From assembly GCF_003148845.1 (NCBI RefSeq), contig NZ_QGHA01000001.1, forward strand, positions 372,001 through 436,000: a DNA stretch of 64,000 nt, read 5' to 3'. A program made the translations under genes and the position numbers. A model generated the notes under the pieces. It saw only the letters and a program-made list of their open reading frames with translations. It was not told the origin of the DNA and did not search any database. Of this stretch, positions 36,092 through 45,492 are shown in pieces (the first letter of the stretch is position 1; each line of letters begins with the position of its first letter). Origin of the DNA: Mucilaginibacter oryzae. Its GTDB lineage: Bacteria; Bacteroidota; Bacteroidia; Sphingobacteriales; Sphingobacteriaceae.

Positions 36092-37290
36092 ATATAGCGC
36101 TCGTTACGCCTTATTTTCCGGATGAACATACCATGGATAGCGGCATAGCTAATCATTATCAATTACTGGCGCAAAGCCTGGCAAAAAGCGGCCATCAGGT
36201 TACAGTGCTGCATGTGCGCGGGCGCTACGAAAACGAGCAGGACGCATTTAACAGTTATACGCCCGCCCCAAACATTACCGTATTAACCTATAAAGTTAAA
36301 GTGCCGCCAACAGTTTACCGGCTGTTTAAAAACAAATGGGCAATTATTGATCTGGTGATAAAACTTAGGTGCATGCTGGTTACCGCCAAAGTTTTAAATA
36401 AAATAATAAAAGCCAGCAAAATTGATGTGGTAGAAACCAGCAGTTACTTTTCGCTTTGCTATTTTACCCTGTACAAAAAAGCTAAAGCGCCCATAGCCGT
36501 AAGGGTAAGCACCACCTTCGCGCAAATGATGAAAGAGCATTACCCCTTTAAATCAAGGGGGATGGACGTGGTTGCTGCTATGGAAATTGCTTTTATAAAA
36601 AAAAGCAGCAACCTGGTTACACACGCTTACAGCCATGCCGAAGAGCTGGAAAGGCTTTATCATGTTAACGCAAATAGCTTTGTCATTATTCCGCATGGCG
36701 TAAACCTTCCGCCTGTTTCTCCACAAAATAGTAGCGGGGCCTTGCCTATTAAGGTATTGTACACCGGCAGGCTTGAATACCGTAAAGGTACTGATGTGCT
36801 GCTGGCTGCCATTCCGCTGGTATTACAGAAAAATCCTGAGGTTTTATTTGAACTGATCGGCCATGATCCCGGTAACCAATACCAAACCTGGTTTGAACAG
36901 GAAAATGAAGCGTATATTTTACAGCAGGTGAATTTTAGGGGGAGGGTACCGGATCAGGCATTGGCCGATGCCTATCAGAATTGCGACCTATTTGTTGCCC
37001 CGTCCCGGTACGAATCTTTCGGAATCATATACATCGAGGCCATGAGCTATGCCAAACCGGTTATAGGATGCAGCGTTGGCGGCGTACCCGATATTATAAC
37101 CGATAACCATAACGGTGCCCTCGCAGATCCCGGCGACGCGCAAAGCCTGGCAGATAAAATACTGATGCTGGTAAACGATACCGCTTTGCGCACCGAAATG
37201 GGCCGGAACGCCCGCAAAACGGTTGAAGATAAATTTACCGGCGAAAAACTGGCGGCCAATTCATCCTTCTACTATCAAACTTTAAGGTAA
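36088..37290 (+). CDS. GT4 family glycosyltransferase
   Basis: A 400-residue GT-B enzyme starting at the ATGA overlap (36088). N-terminal domain: NIALVTPYFPDEHTMDSGIANHYQLLAQSL. Donor domain: KVLYTGRLEYRKGTDVLLAAIPLV, then the E-x7-E site SRYESFGIIYIEAMSYAKPVIG and GGVPDIITD. This is the standard retaining GT4 pattern, intact throughout. It is followed after 12 bp by a GT2. Confidence 0.94.
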   Translation: MNIALVTPYFPDEHTMDSGIANHYQLLAQSLAKSGHQVTVLHVRGRYENEQDAFNSYTPAPNITVLTYKVKVPPTVYRLFKNKWAIIDLVIKLRCMLVTAKVLNKIIKASKIDVVETSSYFSLCYFTLYKKAKAPIAVRVSTTFAQMMKEHYPFKSRGMDVVAAMEIAFIKKSSNLVTHAYSHAEELERLYHVNANSFVIIPHGVNLPPVSPQNSSGALPIKVLYTGRLEYRKGTDVLLAAIPLVLQKNPEVLFELIGHDPGNQYQTWFEQENEAYILQQVNFRGRVPDQALADAYQNCDLFVAPSRYESFGIIYIEAMSYAKPVIGCSVGGVPDIITDNHNGALADPGDAQSLADKILMLVNDTALRTEMGRNARKTVEDKFTGEKLAANSSFYYQTLR

Positions 37291-37302
37291 AACTTGTATT
37301 AA

Positions 37303-38217
37303 GTGAAGCTTTCGGTTATCATCCCCACCTACAACCCAAACCAGGAACGACTGGCGCAAACGCTTAACGGTTTAAAAAACCAAACCCTGAGCATGAGCCT
37401 ATGGGAGTTGATCGTGGTTGATAATCACTCATCCAATAATTTTTATGAACAACTTGATTTGAGCTGGCACCCCTCTGCCATCATCATACCCGAATTGAAA
37501 CAAGGGCTAACCTATGCCAGGATCAGGGGATTCAGCGCTGCCAAAGCCGATATTGTGGTAATGGTAGATGACGATAACATCCTGAACGATGACTATCTTG
37601 AACAAATACTTTCAATTTTTGATCATCATCCAGAGGTAGCCGCGATTGGCGGGAAATCGTTGCCATTGTTTGAAACCACACCTCCGTCATGGCTTCATGA
37701 ATTTTACGGCAACCTGGCCCTACGCGATTTGGGCGAAGCTGCCATTATATCGCGTTTGGACAATAAATATCCCCATGCCGCCCCAATCGGCGCCGGCATG
37801 GGGATCAGGCGGAAAGCGCTTTCTGTTTATATCAATAAAATAAGATCAGGCAAAAACAACATCAGCGACCGTAGCGGCGACAGCCTGAGCTCGGGCGGAG
37901 ACAATGACCTGGTACTCGAAATGCTTAAATCGGGCTGGCAGGTTGGCTATTTCCCTCGGCTTCAACTGAAACACATTATTCCCGCCGGTCGCATGGAGGC
38001 ATCGTACCTGGCCCGTTTGGCTCATAACACCAATAAATCGTGGGTGCAGCTGTTACAAAGCCATGGCATTAACCCGTGGAAAAAAATACCTGTTGCCGGT
38101 GTATTGCCCAGGAAAATAAAAGCCTGGTTCACTTACCGGGCCTGGCAAAGCAAAGCCGCCTACATTAAATGGCAGGGCGCCTGCGGCCTGTTTGAAGGTC
38201 TGGCTAATTTGCCCTAA
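37303..38217 (+). CDS. GT2 family glycosyltransferase (GTG start)
   Basis: A 304-residue GT-A enzyme: KLSVIIPTYNPNQERLAQTL, ELIVVDNHSSNN, metal site VMVDDDNILNDDYL, GGKSLPLFE and IGAGMGIRRKAL, then GGDNDLVLEMLKSGW. The DDDN and GAGM blocks relate it to the GT2 at 26873. The start is GTG at 37303; no ATG is available before the first strand. The C-terminal 70 residues are helical and basic. Confidence 0.9.
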   Translation: MKLSVIIPTYNPNQERLAQTLNGLKNQTLSMSLWELIVVDNHSSNNFYEQLDLSWHPSAIIIPELKQGLTYARIRGFSAAKADIVVMVDDDNILNDDYLEQILSIFDHHPEVAAIGGKSLPLFETTPPSWLHEFYGNLALRDLGEAAIISRLDNKYPHAAPIGAGMGIRRKALSVYINKIRSGKNNISDRSGDSLSSGGDNDLVLEMLKSGWQVGYFPRLQLKHIIPAGRMEASYLARLAHNTNKSWVQLLQSHGINPWKKIPVAGVLPRKIKAWFTYRAWQSKAAYIKWQGACGLFEGLANLP

Positions 38218-38224
38218 ACTAAAA

Positions 38225-39142
38225 ATGCAAAACCTGATCAACTTTTTATACCGTACCCCAAAGGCCAGGCTCAAGCATTTTGCACGTTTTGGCGGATACA
38301 TCAATTACCGCAAAATGATGGCCTCCCGCAAAATGATGGAAAAGGCATCGCTTAATTTGCCTCCCGTACCATCAGCAACAAACGGGCTTCCGGTTTACTT
38401 TTTAACCGGGCAAAATTACCTGTACCAAACCCTGTTTTGTATCTGTTCGCTGGCGCGCGTAAGCAAAATAAAATTGAAATTTGTGTTGGTTGATGATGGC
38501 AGCTTTGATGATAACCTCATTGGCCGGGTAAAAAAGCAATTACCCGGTGCCGACCTTGTTACTGCCGAAATGATATCCCAAAATCTTCAGCATGTAATTC
38601 CGGCGGCGCAATTCCCTAATCTGCACAAAAAAAGGGCTGTTTATCCGCATATAAAAAAACTAACCGATATCCATACCCTACCCGGCAACAGTTGGAAACT
38701 GGTACTTGATTCGGACATGCTTTTCTGGCATGAGCCCCTTGAAATACTTGAATGGCTTAGCGCGCCTAATCATCCACTGCATATGGTTGATTGCGGTGAA
38801 GCTTACGGATATAGTAAACAATTGATGGAAGAACTGGCTGCAACAACCGTTAAGCCACTTATTAACGTTGGCGCCATAGGTTTAAACAGCGATACGATAA
38901 ACTGGCGGCAACTGGAGCATTGGGTAGCTGAACTGGAGCAACGTGAAGGCACCTCCTACTATTTGGAGCAGGCGCTATCGGCTATGTTGATAGGTGATAA
39001 GAGCACCACGGTTTTACCCACGGATAAATATATCGTAAACCCCGGAAAGGAAACCGTGGCCGCGCGAAACGGCATCCTGCACCATTACGTCGATCTGTCG
39101 AAAGAATATTATTATAAACTGGCGTGGAAGAAACTGGTTTAA
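38225..39142 (+). CDS. GT-A-type glycosyltransferase with DSD motif
   Basis: A 305-residue protein from the ATG at 38225. It has a GT8-like core: VYFLTGQNYLYQTLFCICSL, VLVDDGSFDDNLI, and a metal-binding Asp162-Ser-Asp164 in KLVLDSDMLFW, then INVGAIGLNSDTINW and a late HHYVDLSKEYYY. It lacks the GT2 order of motifs. Donor unknown. It is one of four non-GT2 GT-A proteins in the operon. Confidence 0.8.
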   Translation: MQNLINFLYRTPKARLKHFARFGGYINYRKMMASRKMMEKASLNLPPVPSATNGLPVYFLTGQNYLYQTLFCICSLARVSKIKLKFVLVDDGSFDDNLIGRVKKQLPGADLVTAEMISQNLQHVIPAAQFPNLHKKRAVYPHIKKLTDIHTLPGNSWKLVLDSDMLFWHEPLEILEWLSAPNHPLHMVDCGEAYGYSKQLMEELAATTVKPLINVGAIGLNSDTINWRQLEHWVAELEQREGTSYYLEQALSAMLIGDKSTTVLPTDKYIVNPGKETVAARNGILHHYVDLSKEYYYKLAWKKLV

Positions 39143-39144
39143 AT

Positions 39145-40116
39145 ATGCCGCTTGTTTCAGTTTGTATCCCGGCTTATAACTGCGAAAAGTATGTTGGCGA
39201 TGCCGTGCGATCAGTATTGAGCCAAAACTATAACAATATCGAGGTAATTATTGTTGACGACGGCTCGACAGACGGTACATTAAATGCCATCAGGAAGATT
39301 GATGACAGCCGGGTTAAAACAATCACCTCCCGCAACAAAGGGGCTTCCGCGGCACGCAACCTTGCTTATCAAAATTCAAACGGCCGGTATGTTATCTTTT
39401 TTGATGCTGACGACTTGTTGCCCGCTGATTTTATAGCGAAACAAGTGAACCGGGCAAACCGGCAACAGGATGTTGTTGTACTATCGGGATGGGGGCGTTT
39501 TTACAATGATGATCCGGGTACCTTTAAACAGGAAGAAATCCCCTACCGGGAAATGCTGCTTGCAGACTGGATCAATACTTACTGGTATCAGGGCAATCCT
39601 ATGACCGCGCCCGGACGAGCCCTCATTCCGCGCCAACTGCTTGAAAATGCGGGCTTGTGGAACGAAGAACTTACTCTTAACGACGACCTGGAGTTTTACA
39701 CCCGCCTGTTCATCAAAGCCCGGTGTATCTTATTTTGTACCGATGCCTTATTGTACTATCGCTCCGGCATCGGCGGTTTATCGGGGCACAAAGGCGATAA
39801 AGCTTACCGGTCGTTATTGAAATCTATCCGGCTGTCTGTAAACCATATACTACAGGCATTAGGCAACCATGATCAAATAAAACAAAGCTGCGCCAATATG
39901 CTGCAGGGCTTTATTTACGAGCTTTACCCGCGCCACCGCAAGCTGGTGCAGGAGGCACAAAATGAAATTGATACGCTGGCCAAACCCAATCTCAAGTTTA
40001 TGGCCGGGGGGCTTACCGCTTACCTTGTTGCTGCAATCGGATGGAAATTTACCAAATGGGTAAAACTGTTTTTAAAGGTAATACCTATTAACCGTCAAAT
40101 TATAAAACCACATTGA
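39145..40116 (+). CDS. GT2 family glycosyltransferase
   Basis: A 323-residue GT-A enzyme with classical motifs: PLVSVCIPAYNCEKYVGDAV, VIIVDDGSTDGT, SRNKGASAARN, metal site IFFDADDLLP, and a catalytic-region NDDLEFYTRLF. The start is the ATG at 39145, 2 bp after the preceding stop. The C-terminus ends in a hydrophobic/basic helix (LVAAIGWKFTKWVKLFLKV) that may associate with the membrane. Confidence 0.94.
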   Translation: MPLVSVCIPAYNCEKYVGDAVRSVLSQNYNNIEVIIVDDGSTDGTLNAIRKIDDSRVKTITSRNKGASAARNLAYQNSNGRYVIFFDADDLLPADFIAKQVNRANRQQDVVVLSGWGRFYNDDPGTFKQEEIPYREMLLADWINTYWYQGNPMTAPGRALIPRQLLENAGLWNEELTLNDDLEFYTRLFIKARCILFCTDALLYYRSGIGGLSGHKGDKAYRSLLKSIRLSVNHILQALGNHDQIKQSCANMLQGFIYELYPRHRKLVQEAQNEIDTLAKPNLKFMAGGLTAYLVAAIGWKFTKWVKLFLKVIPINRQIIKPH

Positions 40117-41339
40117 AGCAGGCTCCGGCTAAAATTACCATAGTAAGTCAATCGCACCTGTGCCGTAACCCCAGGGTGCTGAAGGAAGCTACCGCACTTG
40201 CTGCCGCCGGTTATAATATAAGCATCTTCACTGCTGTTTACAGCGATGAATTGTACCGCGAAGACCTGTCTCTGCTTGCGGGCACCGGGATCAGCTATGA
40301 AATTTACAGCGATCTGCGTAAACGGGATTGGGCTTCGTTCAAAGCAAGACTAAGCCGTAAACTTTGGCTAATTGCGCAAACCTGGGGTATTGAAAGCAGG
40401 TATATCCTCGGTTACAATGCCGGCAACTTAAAAAAGCGGATTACGGCGAGCCGGGCCGATCTGTATATCATGCACCAGGAATTGGCAACCGTTACCGGCG
40501 GTTTGATGGTGGATGACTACCGGGTGGCTTTTGATCTGGAAGACTGGTATTCTGAAGATCTGCTGCCCGAAGCGCGAAAGAACAGGCCGATAAAACTTTT
40601 AAAACAAGCCGAAAAAACTGCTCTTGAAAAGGGTGCCGCCTGTTACACCACGTCGCATGCCATGGCTAACGGGCTTAAGGCTTTTTATAACTCCGGGCGT
40701 ACCTCAGCCGTTATTTACAACTCGTTCAACGCCAATAATACTACAGGCGAACAACAGCTACAGCAAGATTATTTGCATTTATACTGGCTATCGCAAACCA
40801 TTGGCCCGGGGCGCGGACTGGAGTTTTTTATAAGCTGCATGGCCAAAAGTAAGGTGAGATGTAAACTGAGCCTGCGGGGCAATATTGCGGAAGGTTACAA
40901 AAACAGCCTGCTCGCCATACTGGCGCCCAAGGATAGCATTGAATTTTTGCCGATGATAAAAAACAGCGAGATCCAGGCGGATATGGGCTGTTACCATATT
41001 GGCCTGGCGCTTGAGCCGGATACACCGCCCAATAAGGATCTCACCGTTTCAAACAAGCTTTTTCATTACATGGCAGCCGGTCTGCCGGTTATTGCTTCAT
41101 ATACCCGCGGCCAGGCCGAGATTGCACAACAATGCCCCGGCCTTATTTTCATGTACCGGCAAAACCATGTTGATGAGTTGGTGGGCATATTGAATGAGCT
41201 GGGCGCAAAAATTGAAACGGGTAGTTTGCCTGCATTAAAAACACGGATGATTGAATTTTACCAGGCAAACTTTTCATGGCCAATTCAGGCCGAAAAATTA
41301 GTCAACCTTATTAAAAACATCTTTGAAACAGCCCGTTAG
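40113..41339 (+). CDS. GT4-like glycosyltransferase (TTG start)
   Basis: A 408-residue GT-B-like protein beginning with TTG in a TTGA overlap. The N-terminal part (KITIVSQSHLCRNPRVLKEATALAAAGYNISIFT) and the donor part (NKDLTVSNKLFHYMAAGLPVIASYTRGQAEI) fit the FH-type glycosyltransferases in which the GT4 E-x7-E is replaced by SNKLFHYMAAGLPV. It probably transfers a sugar from a nucleotide donor; identity unknown. Confidence 0.87.
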   Translation: MKQAPAKITIVSQSHLCRNPRVLKEATALAAAGYNISIFTAVYSDELYREDLSLLAGTGISYEIYSDLRKRDWASFKARLSRKLWLIAQTWGIESRYILGYNAGNLKKRITASRADLYIMHQELATVTGGLMVDDYRVAFDLEDWYSEDLLPEARKNRPIKLLKQAEKTALEKGAACYTTSHAMANGLKAFYNSGRTSAVIYNSFNANNTTGEQQLQQDYLHLYWLSQTIGPGRGLEFFISCMAKSKVRCKLSLRGNIAEGYKNSLLAILAPKDSIEFLPMIKNSEIQADMGCYHIGLALEPDTPPNKDLTVSNKLFHYMAAGLPVIASYTRGQAEIAQQCPGLIFMYRQNHVDELVGILNELGAKIETGSLPALKTRMIEFYQANFSWPIQAEKLVNLIKNIFETAR

Positions 41340-42279
41340 CTTACAGATCAGCCTTGCACCCGGCGATTACCGACATGCGTTGCACTTACTGCCGCACCAG
41401 CTAAAGCAACTCCACACGCAGGTTGATGAAATTATTTTAACGGTAGATACCCTGCCCGGCAGGGGTCGTTTTGCAGCAGGGTGGGCTCAATATAAAGACG
41501 TTTTAGATCAATTTTTGCGAACGGACATCATGCCGCATTATAACGTTAAAGTTGTTCCGGTAGACTATACCCCTGCCGTTAGACAAAAAATTTCCCGGTA
41601 CTTTTTTGGCAGGGACAGTATGCCCGTTAAGGATTTTAGGGGCGGACCGTTTTACGCTTATTTTTTTGGTTTACACCACGCCACGAATAACTTAGTTTTT
41701 CATCTCGACTCGGATATGTTTTTAGGCGGCGGCAGCAAGCTATGGGTAGCTGAAGCTGTACAGCGTTACGGCGCTGATAACAACAATTTTGTAATGGCTC
41801 CCCTCCCCGGCCCCCCGCGTACCGATGATACCTTGACCGACCAACAAGTTATCAAAAAAACGGCGCCTTTTACATGGCAGCTTGGCGGCATGAGCACCCG
41901 GATTTTTTTGATAGACAAGTCGAAATTTGATAACCATAAACTGATCCTGGCCAAACCCTCGCCGCGGAACCGTTTAAAAGCCTTGATACAGGGGCATGAT
42001 AACGCCGATTTACCGGAACATTTAATAGCCGACTTTATAAAAAAACATCAGTTAAAGCGCGTAGACTTTTTAGGTGACGGTGATGGCATGTGGTCGTTAC
42101 ATCCGCCCTACCGCACTGAAAACTTTTATGAACAGTTGCCGGCAATTATCAAACGGATTGAAAACAACGATCTTCCCGAAAATCAGCGGGGCTTTTACGA
42201 CCTGGTTGATGAGGTTTGCGACTGGACAGAGGCACGGGAAAAATTGAAACGTAACAGATGGTGGAAACCACAACGATAA
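41323..42279 (+). CDS. GT-A-type glycosyltransferase-like protein with DSD motif (TTG start)
   Basis: A 318-residue protein starting with TTG at 41323, 17 bp inside the preceding gene. Visible features are EIILTVDTLPGRGRF, FFGLHHATNNLVFHLDSDMFLGGG (Asp129-Ser-Asp131) and the acceptor-side FLGDGDGMWSLHPPYR. The layout is that of a GT-A nucleotide-sugar transferase, but it matches no family I can name with confidence. It overlaps the following DDD protein by 22 bp. Confidence 0.72.
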   Translation: MKQPVSLQISLAPGDYRHALHLLPHQLKQLHTQVDEIILTVDTLPGRGRFAAGWAQYKDVLDQFLRTDIMPHYNVKVVPVDYTPAVRQKISRYFFGRDSMPVKDFRGGPFYAYFFGLHHATNNLVFHLDSDMFLGGGSKLWVAEAVQRYGADNNNFVMAPLPGPPRTDDTLTDQQVIKKTAPFTWQLGGMSTRIFLIDKSKFDNHKLILAKPSPRNRLKALIQGHDNADLPEHLIADFIKKHQLKRVDFLGDGDGMWSLHPPYRTENFYEQLPAIIKRIENNDLPENQRGFYDLVDEVCDWTEAREKLKRNRWWKPQR

Positions 42280-43016
42280 ATAACACAACAACAGCGTCCG
42301 CCGAAACCATCGTGATGATGGTATCGATAGGTAACCGTGTACATTTGAGCAACTTCACGTACCCAAGGCTGGCGGCCTGGGCTGCATCGCACGGCTACTC
42401 ATGCATGTTGGTTAAAAAGAAAATAATAACCGATGACCGGGCCCCGCATTTCAACAAGCTGATTGCGCACCGCCTGGCACCGGGCTTTAAGCGTTATATT
42501 ATTATTGATGACGATTTAATGCTGAAAGCAGGCAGCCCACCGTTACCAGATTTTGATGAAAGCAAAGTTGGCCTGTGCGAAGATCCTGTTCAATCAAATA
42601 CACCCGCGCCCCATGTTAAATGGACCGCCAACACCGGTTTTATTGCAGCTTACCATCATTCCCTGCATCTCCTGGAACAAGCCTACCAGAACGGCGAATA
42701 CCCGTACAACTGCTGGGATGATAGCGGCAAAGGCATATGGGGTCCGCATGACCAGGCCGCGCTAAACAATATCTTGTTTCAGAAAAACCTTGTCCATCAG
42801 CTCGACAGCCGATGGAATTATCAGCTTGTGGTTGACTATTATACAAACCGGGGCAAAGGCTGGTATAAATGGACCCAAAGCCGTTTTTACCGGCTGGGCT
42901 TTTACATTTCCCTTTTTCTTCCCTTCAGCAAAAACAAAAAGCTGCTAAAACAAAGCTACGGCCTGCACATGACCATGGGGCTTTATCCAAAGTTTTTTTC
43001 ATTAATTTTTAAATAG
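42258..43016 (+). CDS. Small GT-A-like protein with DDD motif
   Basis: A 252-residue protein. I start at the ATG at 42258, although the ATG at 42315 (MMVSIGNR) would also keep the fold and avoid a 22-bp overlap. It carries HFNKLIAHRLAPGFKRYIIIDDDLMLKAG (Asp84-86, metal site), then KWTANTGFIAAYHHSL and WGPHDQAALNNILF, the usual late substrate loop of GT8/GT32-like enzymes. Exact family and donor are unclear. Confidence 0.72.
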   Translation: MVETTTINNTTTASAETIVMMVSIGNRVHLSNFTYPRLAAWAASHGYSCMLVKKKIITDDRAPHFNKLIAHRLAPGFKRYIIIDDDLMLKAGSPPLPDFDESKVGLCEDPVQSNTPAPHVKWTANTGFIAAYHHSLHLLEQAYQNGEYPYNCWDDSGKGIWGPHDQAALNNILFQKNLVHQLDSRWNYQLVVDYYTNRGKGWYKWTQSRFYRLGFYISLFLPFSKNKKLLKQSYGLHMTMGLYPKFFSLIFK

Positions 43017-44300
43017 TTGCAAAAAAAACTACTGATCATATCACCATACTTTCCGCCGGTAAACGCTGCCGATATGCAACGCGTACGCATGAGTTTGCCT
43101 TATTTTGAAAATTTTGGCTGGCAGGCGGAAGTGGTAACCGTTGCGCCTCCATATACGGATATGGCGCAGGATGAGCTTTTATTACAAAGTGTTCCAACTT
43201 TTGTAAAAGTACACACGGTTAAAGCGCTGAATAAGTCGTTCACATCTAAAATAGGATTAGGCAGCATAGCGCTGCGCTCGCTTTGGTACTATCGCCAAAA
43301 GATAAACAGGATTTTAAAAAAACAGAAATTTGATCTAATCTACTTTTCAACTACGCAATTCCCGGTTTGCATATTAGGGGCATACTGGAAAAAGCGTTTC
43401 GGCATCCCTTATGTGATTGACATGCAGGATCCCTGGCATTCCGATTATTACATCAACAAACCCAAAAGCCAGCGGCCACCCAAATACTGGTTTGCCTACC
43501 GGCTAAACAAATATCTCGAACCTATCGCCATAAAGAATGTGGACGGACTGGTCAGCGTATCGGCCGGTTACGTCAGCCAGCTTAAATCCCGTTATCCTCA
43601 AATTAAAAATGTTCCGTCGGCAGTGATCACCTTCGGCGCCTTTGCCCCTGACTTGCAAATTGCCGTGCAAAATGGCGGGCGCTTTCCATCATTATTAAAT
43701 GAGGGTTATTTCAACATGGTGTATGCAGGCCGGGGAGGCACAGACCTGCACCAGGCTATACGCCCGGTTTTTGAAGCATTTAAAATCGTCTTAAAACACG
43801 ATTTTGCCAAATACTCAAAAATAAGGTTTCATTTTATAGGTACCAGCTACGCCCCTACCGGGCAAGGCCAGGCCACTATTTTACCGTTGGCCTTGCAACT
43901 GGGCCTGGAAAACTACGTTACCGAACTAACTGGCAGGATAAGCTATTATCATACGCTGCTTACGCTGCAGCAGGCCAACGCGTTACTCATCCCCGGTTCT
44001 GACGATCCGCAGTACACGGCCTCCAAAATATTTCCGTACCTGCTAACGGGCAAACCTGTGCTTGCTATCTTTAATAAAGCCAGTTCGGCCATACCTATTC
44101 TAAATGATTACGGTGTACAACATGTTTATAATTATGATGAGGTGAGTGAGGCCGACCTGCTAACGTTTTTTGATCAGCTTAGCAACAATAATTTTAATCA
44201 TACAGAATACAATACCGATGCTGTTGCCAAATACTCGGCGGTTGAAATGACGCGGGCACAATGCCTCTTATTCAACCAGATAGTTAATGGATACCGTTAA
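43017..44300 (+). CDS. GT4 family glycosyltransferase (TTG start)
   Basis: A 427-residue GT-B enzyme starting with TTG immediately after the preceding TAG. N-terminal: KKLLIISPYFPPVNAADMQRVRM and YVIDMQDPWHSDYYINKP, features of the WbuB/FucNAc-transferase-like GT4 group. Donor domain: FNMVYAGRGGTDLHQAI and PQYTASKIFPYLLTGKPVLAIF. It is followed after 25 bp by another GT4. Confidence 0.9.
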   Translation: MQKKLLIISPYFPPVNAADMQRVRMSLPYFENFGWQAEVVTVAPPYTDMAQDELLLQSVPTFVKVHTVKALNKSFTSKIGLGSIALRSLWYYRQKINRILKKQKFDLIYFSTTQFPVCILGAYWKKRFGIPYVIDMQDPWHSDYYINKPKSQRPPKYWFAYRLNKYLEPIAIKNVDGLVSVSAGYVSQLKSRYPQIKNVPSAVITFGAFAPDLQIAVQNGGRFPSLLNEGYFNMVYAGRGGTDLHQAIRPVFEAFKIVLKHDFAKYSKIRFHFIGTSYAPTGQGQATILPLALQLGLENYVTELTGRISYYHTLLTLQQANALLIPGSDDPQYTASKIFPYLLTGKPVLAIFNKASSAIPILNDYGVQHVYNYDEVSEADLLTFFDQLSNNNFNHTEYNTDAVAKYSAVEMTRAQCLLFNQIVNGYR

Positions 44301-44325
44301 TCAAAGCAATGAACAAACGCATCTG

Positions 44326-45492
44326 ATGCAGAAGTTAGCCATTATTATCACCCATCCTATCCAATATTATGCGCCGGTGTTTAAGCTGCTTCACGAAAGG
44401 CAAAATATCAGCATACGGGTGTTTTATACCTGGGGCGAAGCTGCACAGCAAAAATTTGATCCGGGTTTTGGCAAAAAGATCAATTGGGATATCCCGCTGC
44501 TGGAAGGCTACCCTTACCGGTGGCTGCAAAATATAGCCCGCGATCCGGGCTCGCACCATTCAAATGGTATTGATAACCCCAACCTGATTGAGGAGGTAAG
44601 TTCCTGGCAACCGAACGCGGTACTGGTTTACGGCTGGTTTTATAAAAGCCACCTTAAAGCCCTGCGCTATTTTAAAAACAAAATACCTGTTTTTTTTCGC
44701 GGAGATTCCACCCTGCTTGATGATAATGGCGGAATAAAAGGCGCGTTAAGACGCCTGTTTTTAAAATGGGTTTACAGCCACGTTGATTACGCGTTGTATA
44801 CCGGCATCAACAACAGGGCCTATTTTAAAAAGTTCGGCTTGAAGGATACGCAGCTCATTTTTGCGCCGCACGCGGTTGATAACGACAGGTTTGCTGTAGC
44901 AAAACCCAATGAAGCCCTCGCTTTAAGGGAAGAAATGGGCGTAAAGCCAAACGAGAAACTGGTGCTTTTTGCCGGAAAGCTGGAAGCTAAAAAAGCGCCC
45001 GCTCTGCTGCTCAGGGCTTTCGCAGAGCTAAACATACCGGGCACACACCTGCTTTTTACAGGCAATGGCATTTTAGAGGCGGAATTAAAAAAACAGGCGG
45101 AACTGTATAAAAACATTCACTTCCTGGATTTTCAAAACCAACTGCGGATGCCGGTAGTATACCACGCCTGCGATTTGTTTTGCCTGCCCTCCCGCGGACC
45201 AGGCGAAACCTGGGGGCTGGCTATAAACGAAGCTATGGCCTGCGGTAAAGCCGTGCTGATATCAGATAAAGTTGGCGCCGGTACCGACCTGGTTAAAGAA
45301 GGCGAAAATGGCTCGATATTTAAAGCCGCCAGCTTCGACGATTTGAAAAGTAAGCTAAGCGCCTTGCTTCAAACAGATAAAACCACTTTATTTACAATGG
45401 GTCAGCGCTCCGCGCATATTATTGCCAACTGGAGCTTTACCAAACAGGTAGAAGTAATTGAACAAATAACAGTAAATGCAGGGAAACAGTAA
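44326..45492 (+). CDS. GT4 family glycosyltransferase
   Basis: A 388-residue GT-B enzyme. I use the ATG at 44326 (MQKLAIIITHPIQYYAP); an ATG at 44287, inside the previous gene, would add 13 polar residues. The donor domain shows VLFAGKLEAKKAPALLLRAF and SRGPGETWGLAINEAMACGKAVLIS (E-x7-E). The next gene starts 17 bp before its stop. Confidence 0.92.
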   Translation: MQKLAIIITHPIQYYAPVFKLLHERQNISIRVFYTWGEAAQQKFDPGFGKKINWDIPLLEGYPYRWLQNIARDPGSHHSNGIDNPNLIEEVSSWQPNAVLVYGWFYKSHLKALRYFKNKIPVFFRGDSTLLDDNGGIKGALRRLFLKWVYSHVDYALYTGINNRAYFKKFGLKDTQLIFAPHAVDNDRFAVAKPNEALALREEMGVKPNEKLVLFAGKLEAKKAPALLLRAFAELNIPGTHLLFTGNGILEAELKKQAELYKNIHFLDFQNQLRMPVVYHACDLFCLPSRGPGETWGLAINEAMACGKAVLISDKVGAGTDLVKEGENGSIFKAASFDDLKSKLSALLQTDKTTLFTMGQRSAHIIANWSFTKQVEVIEQITVNAGKQ

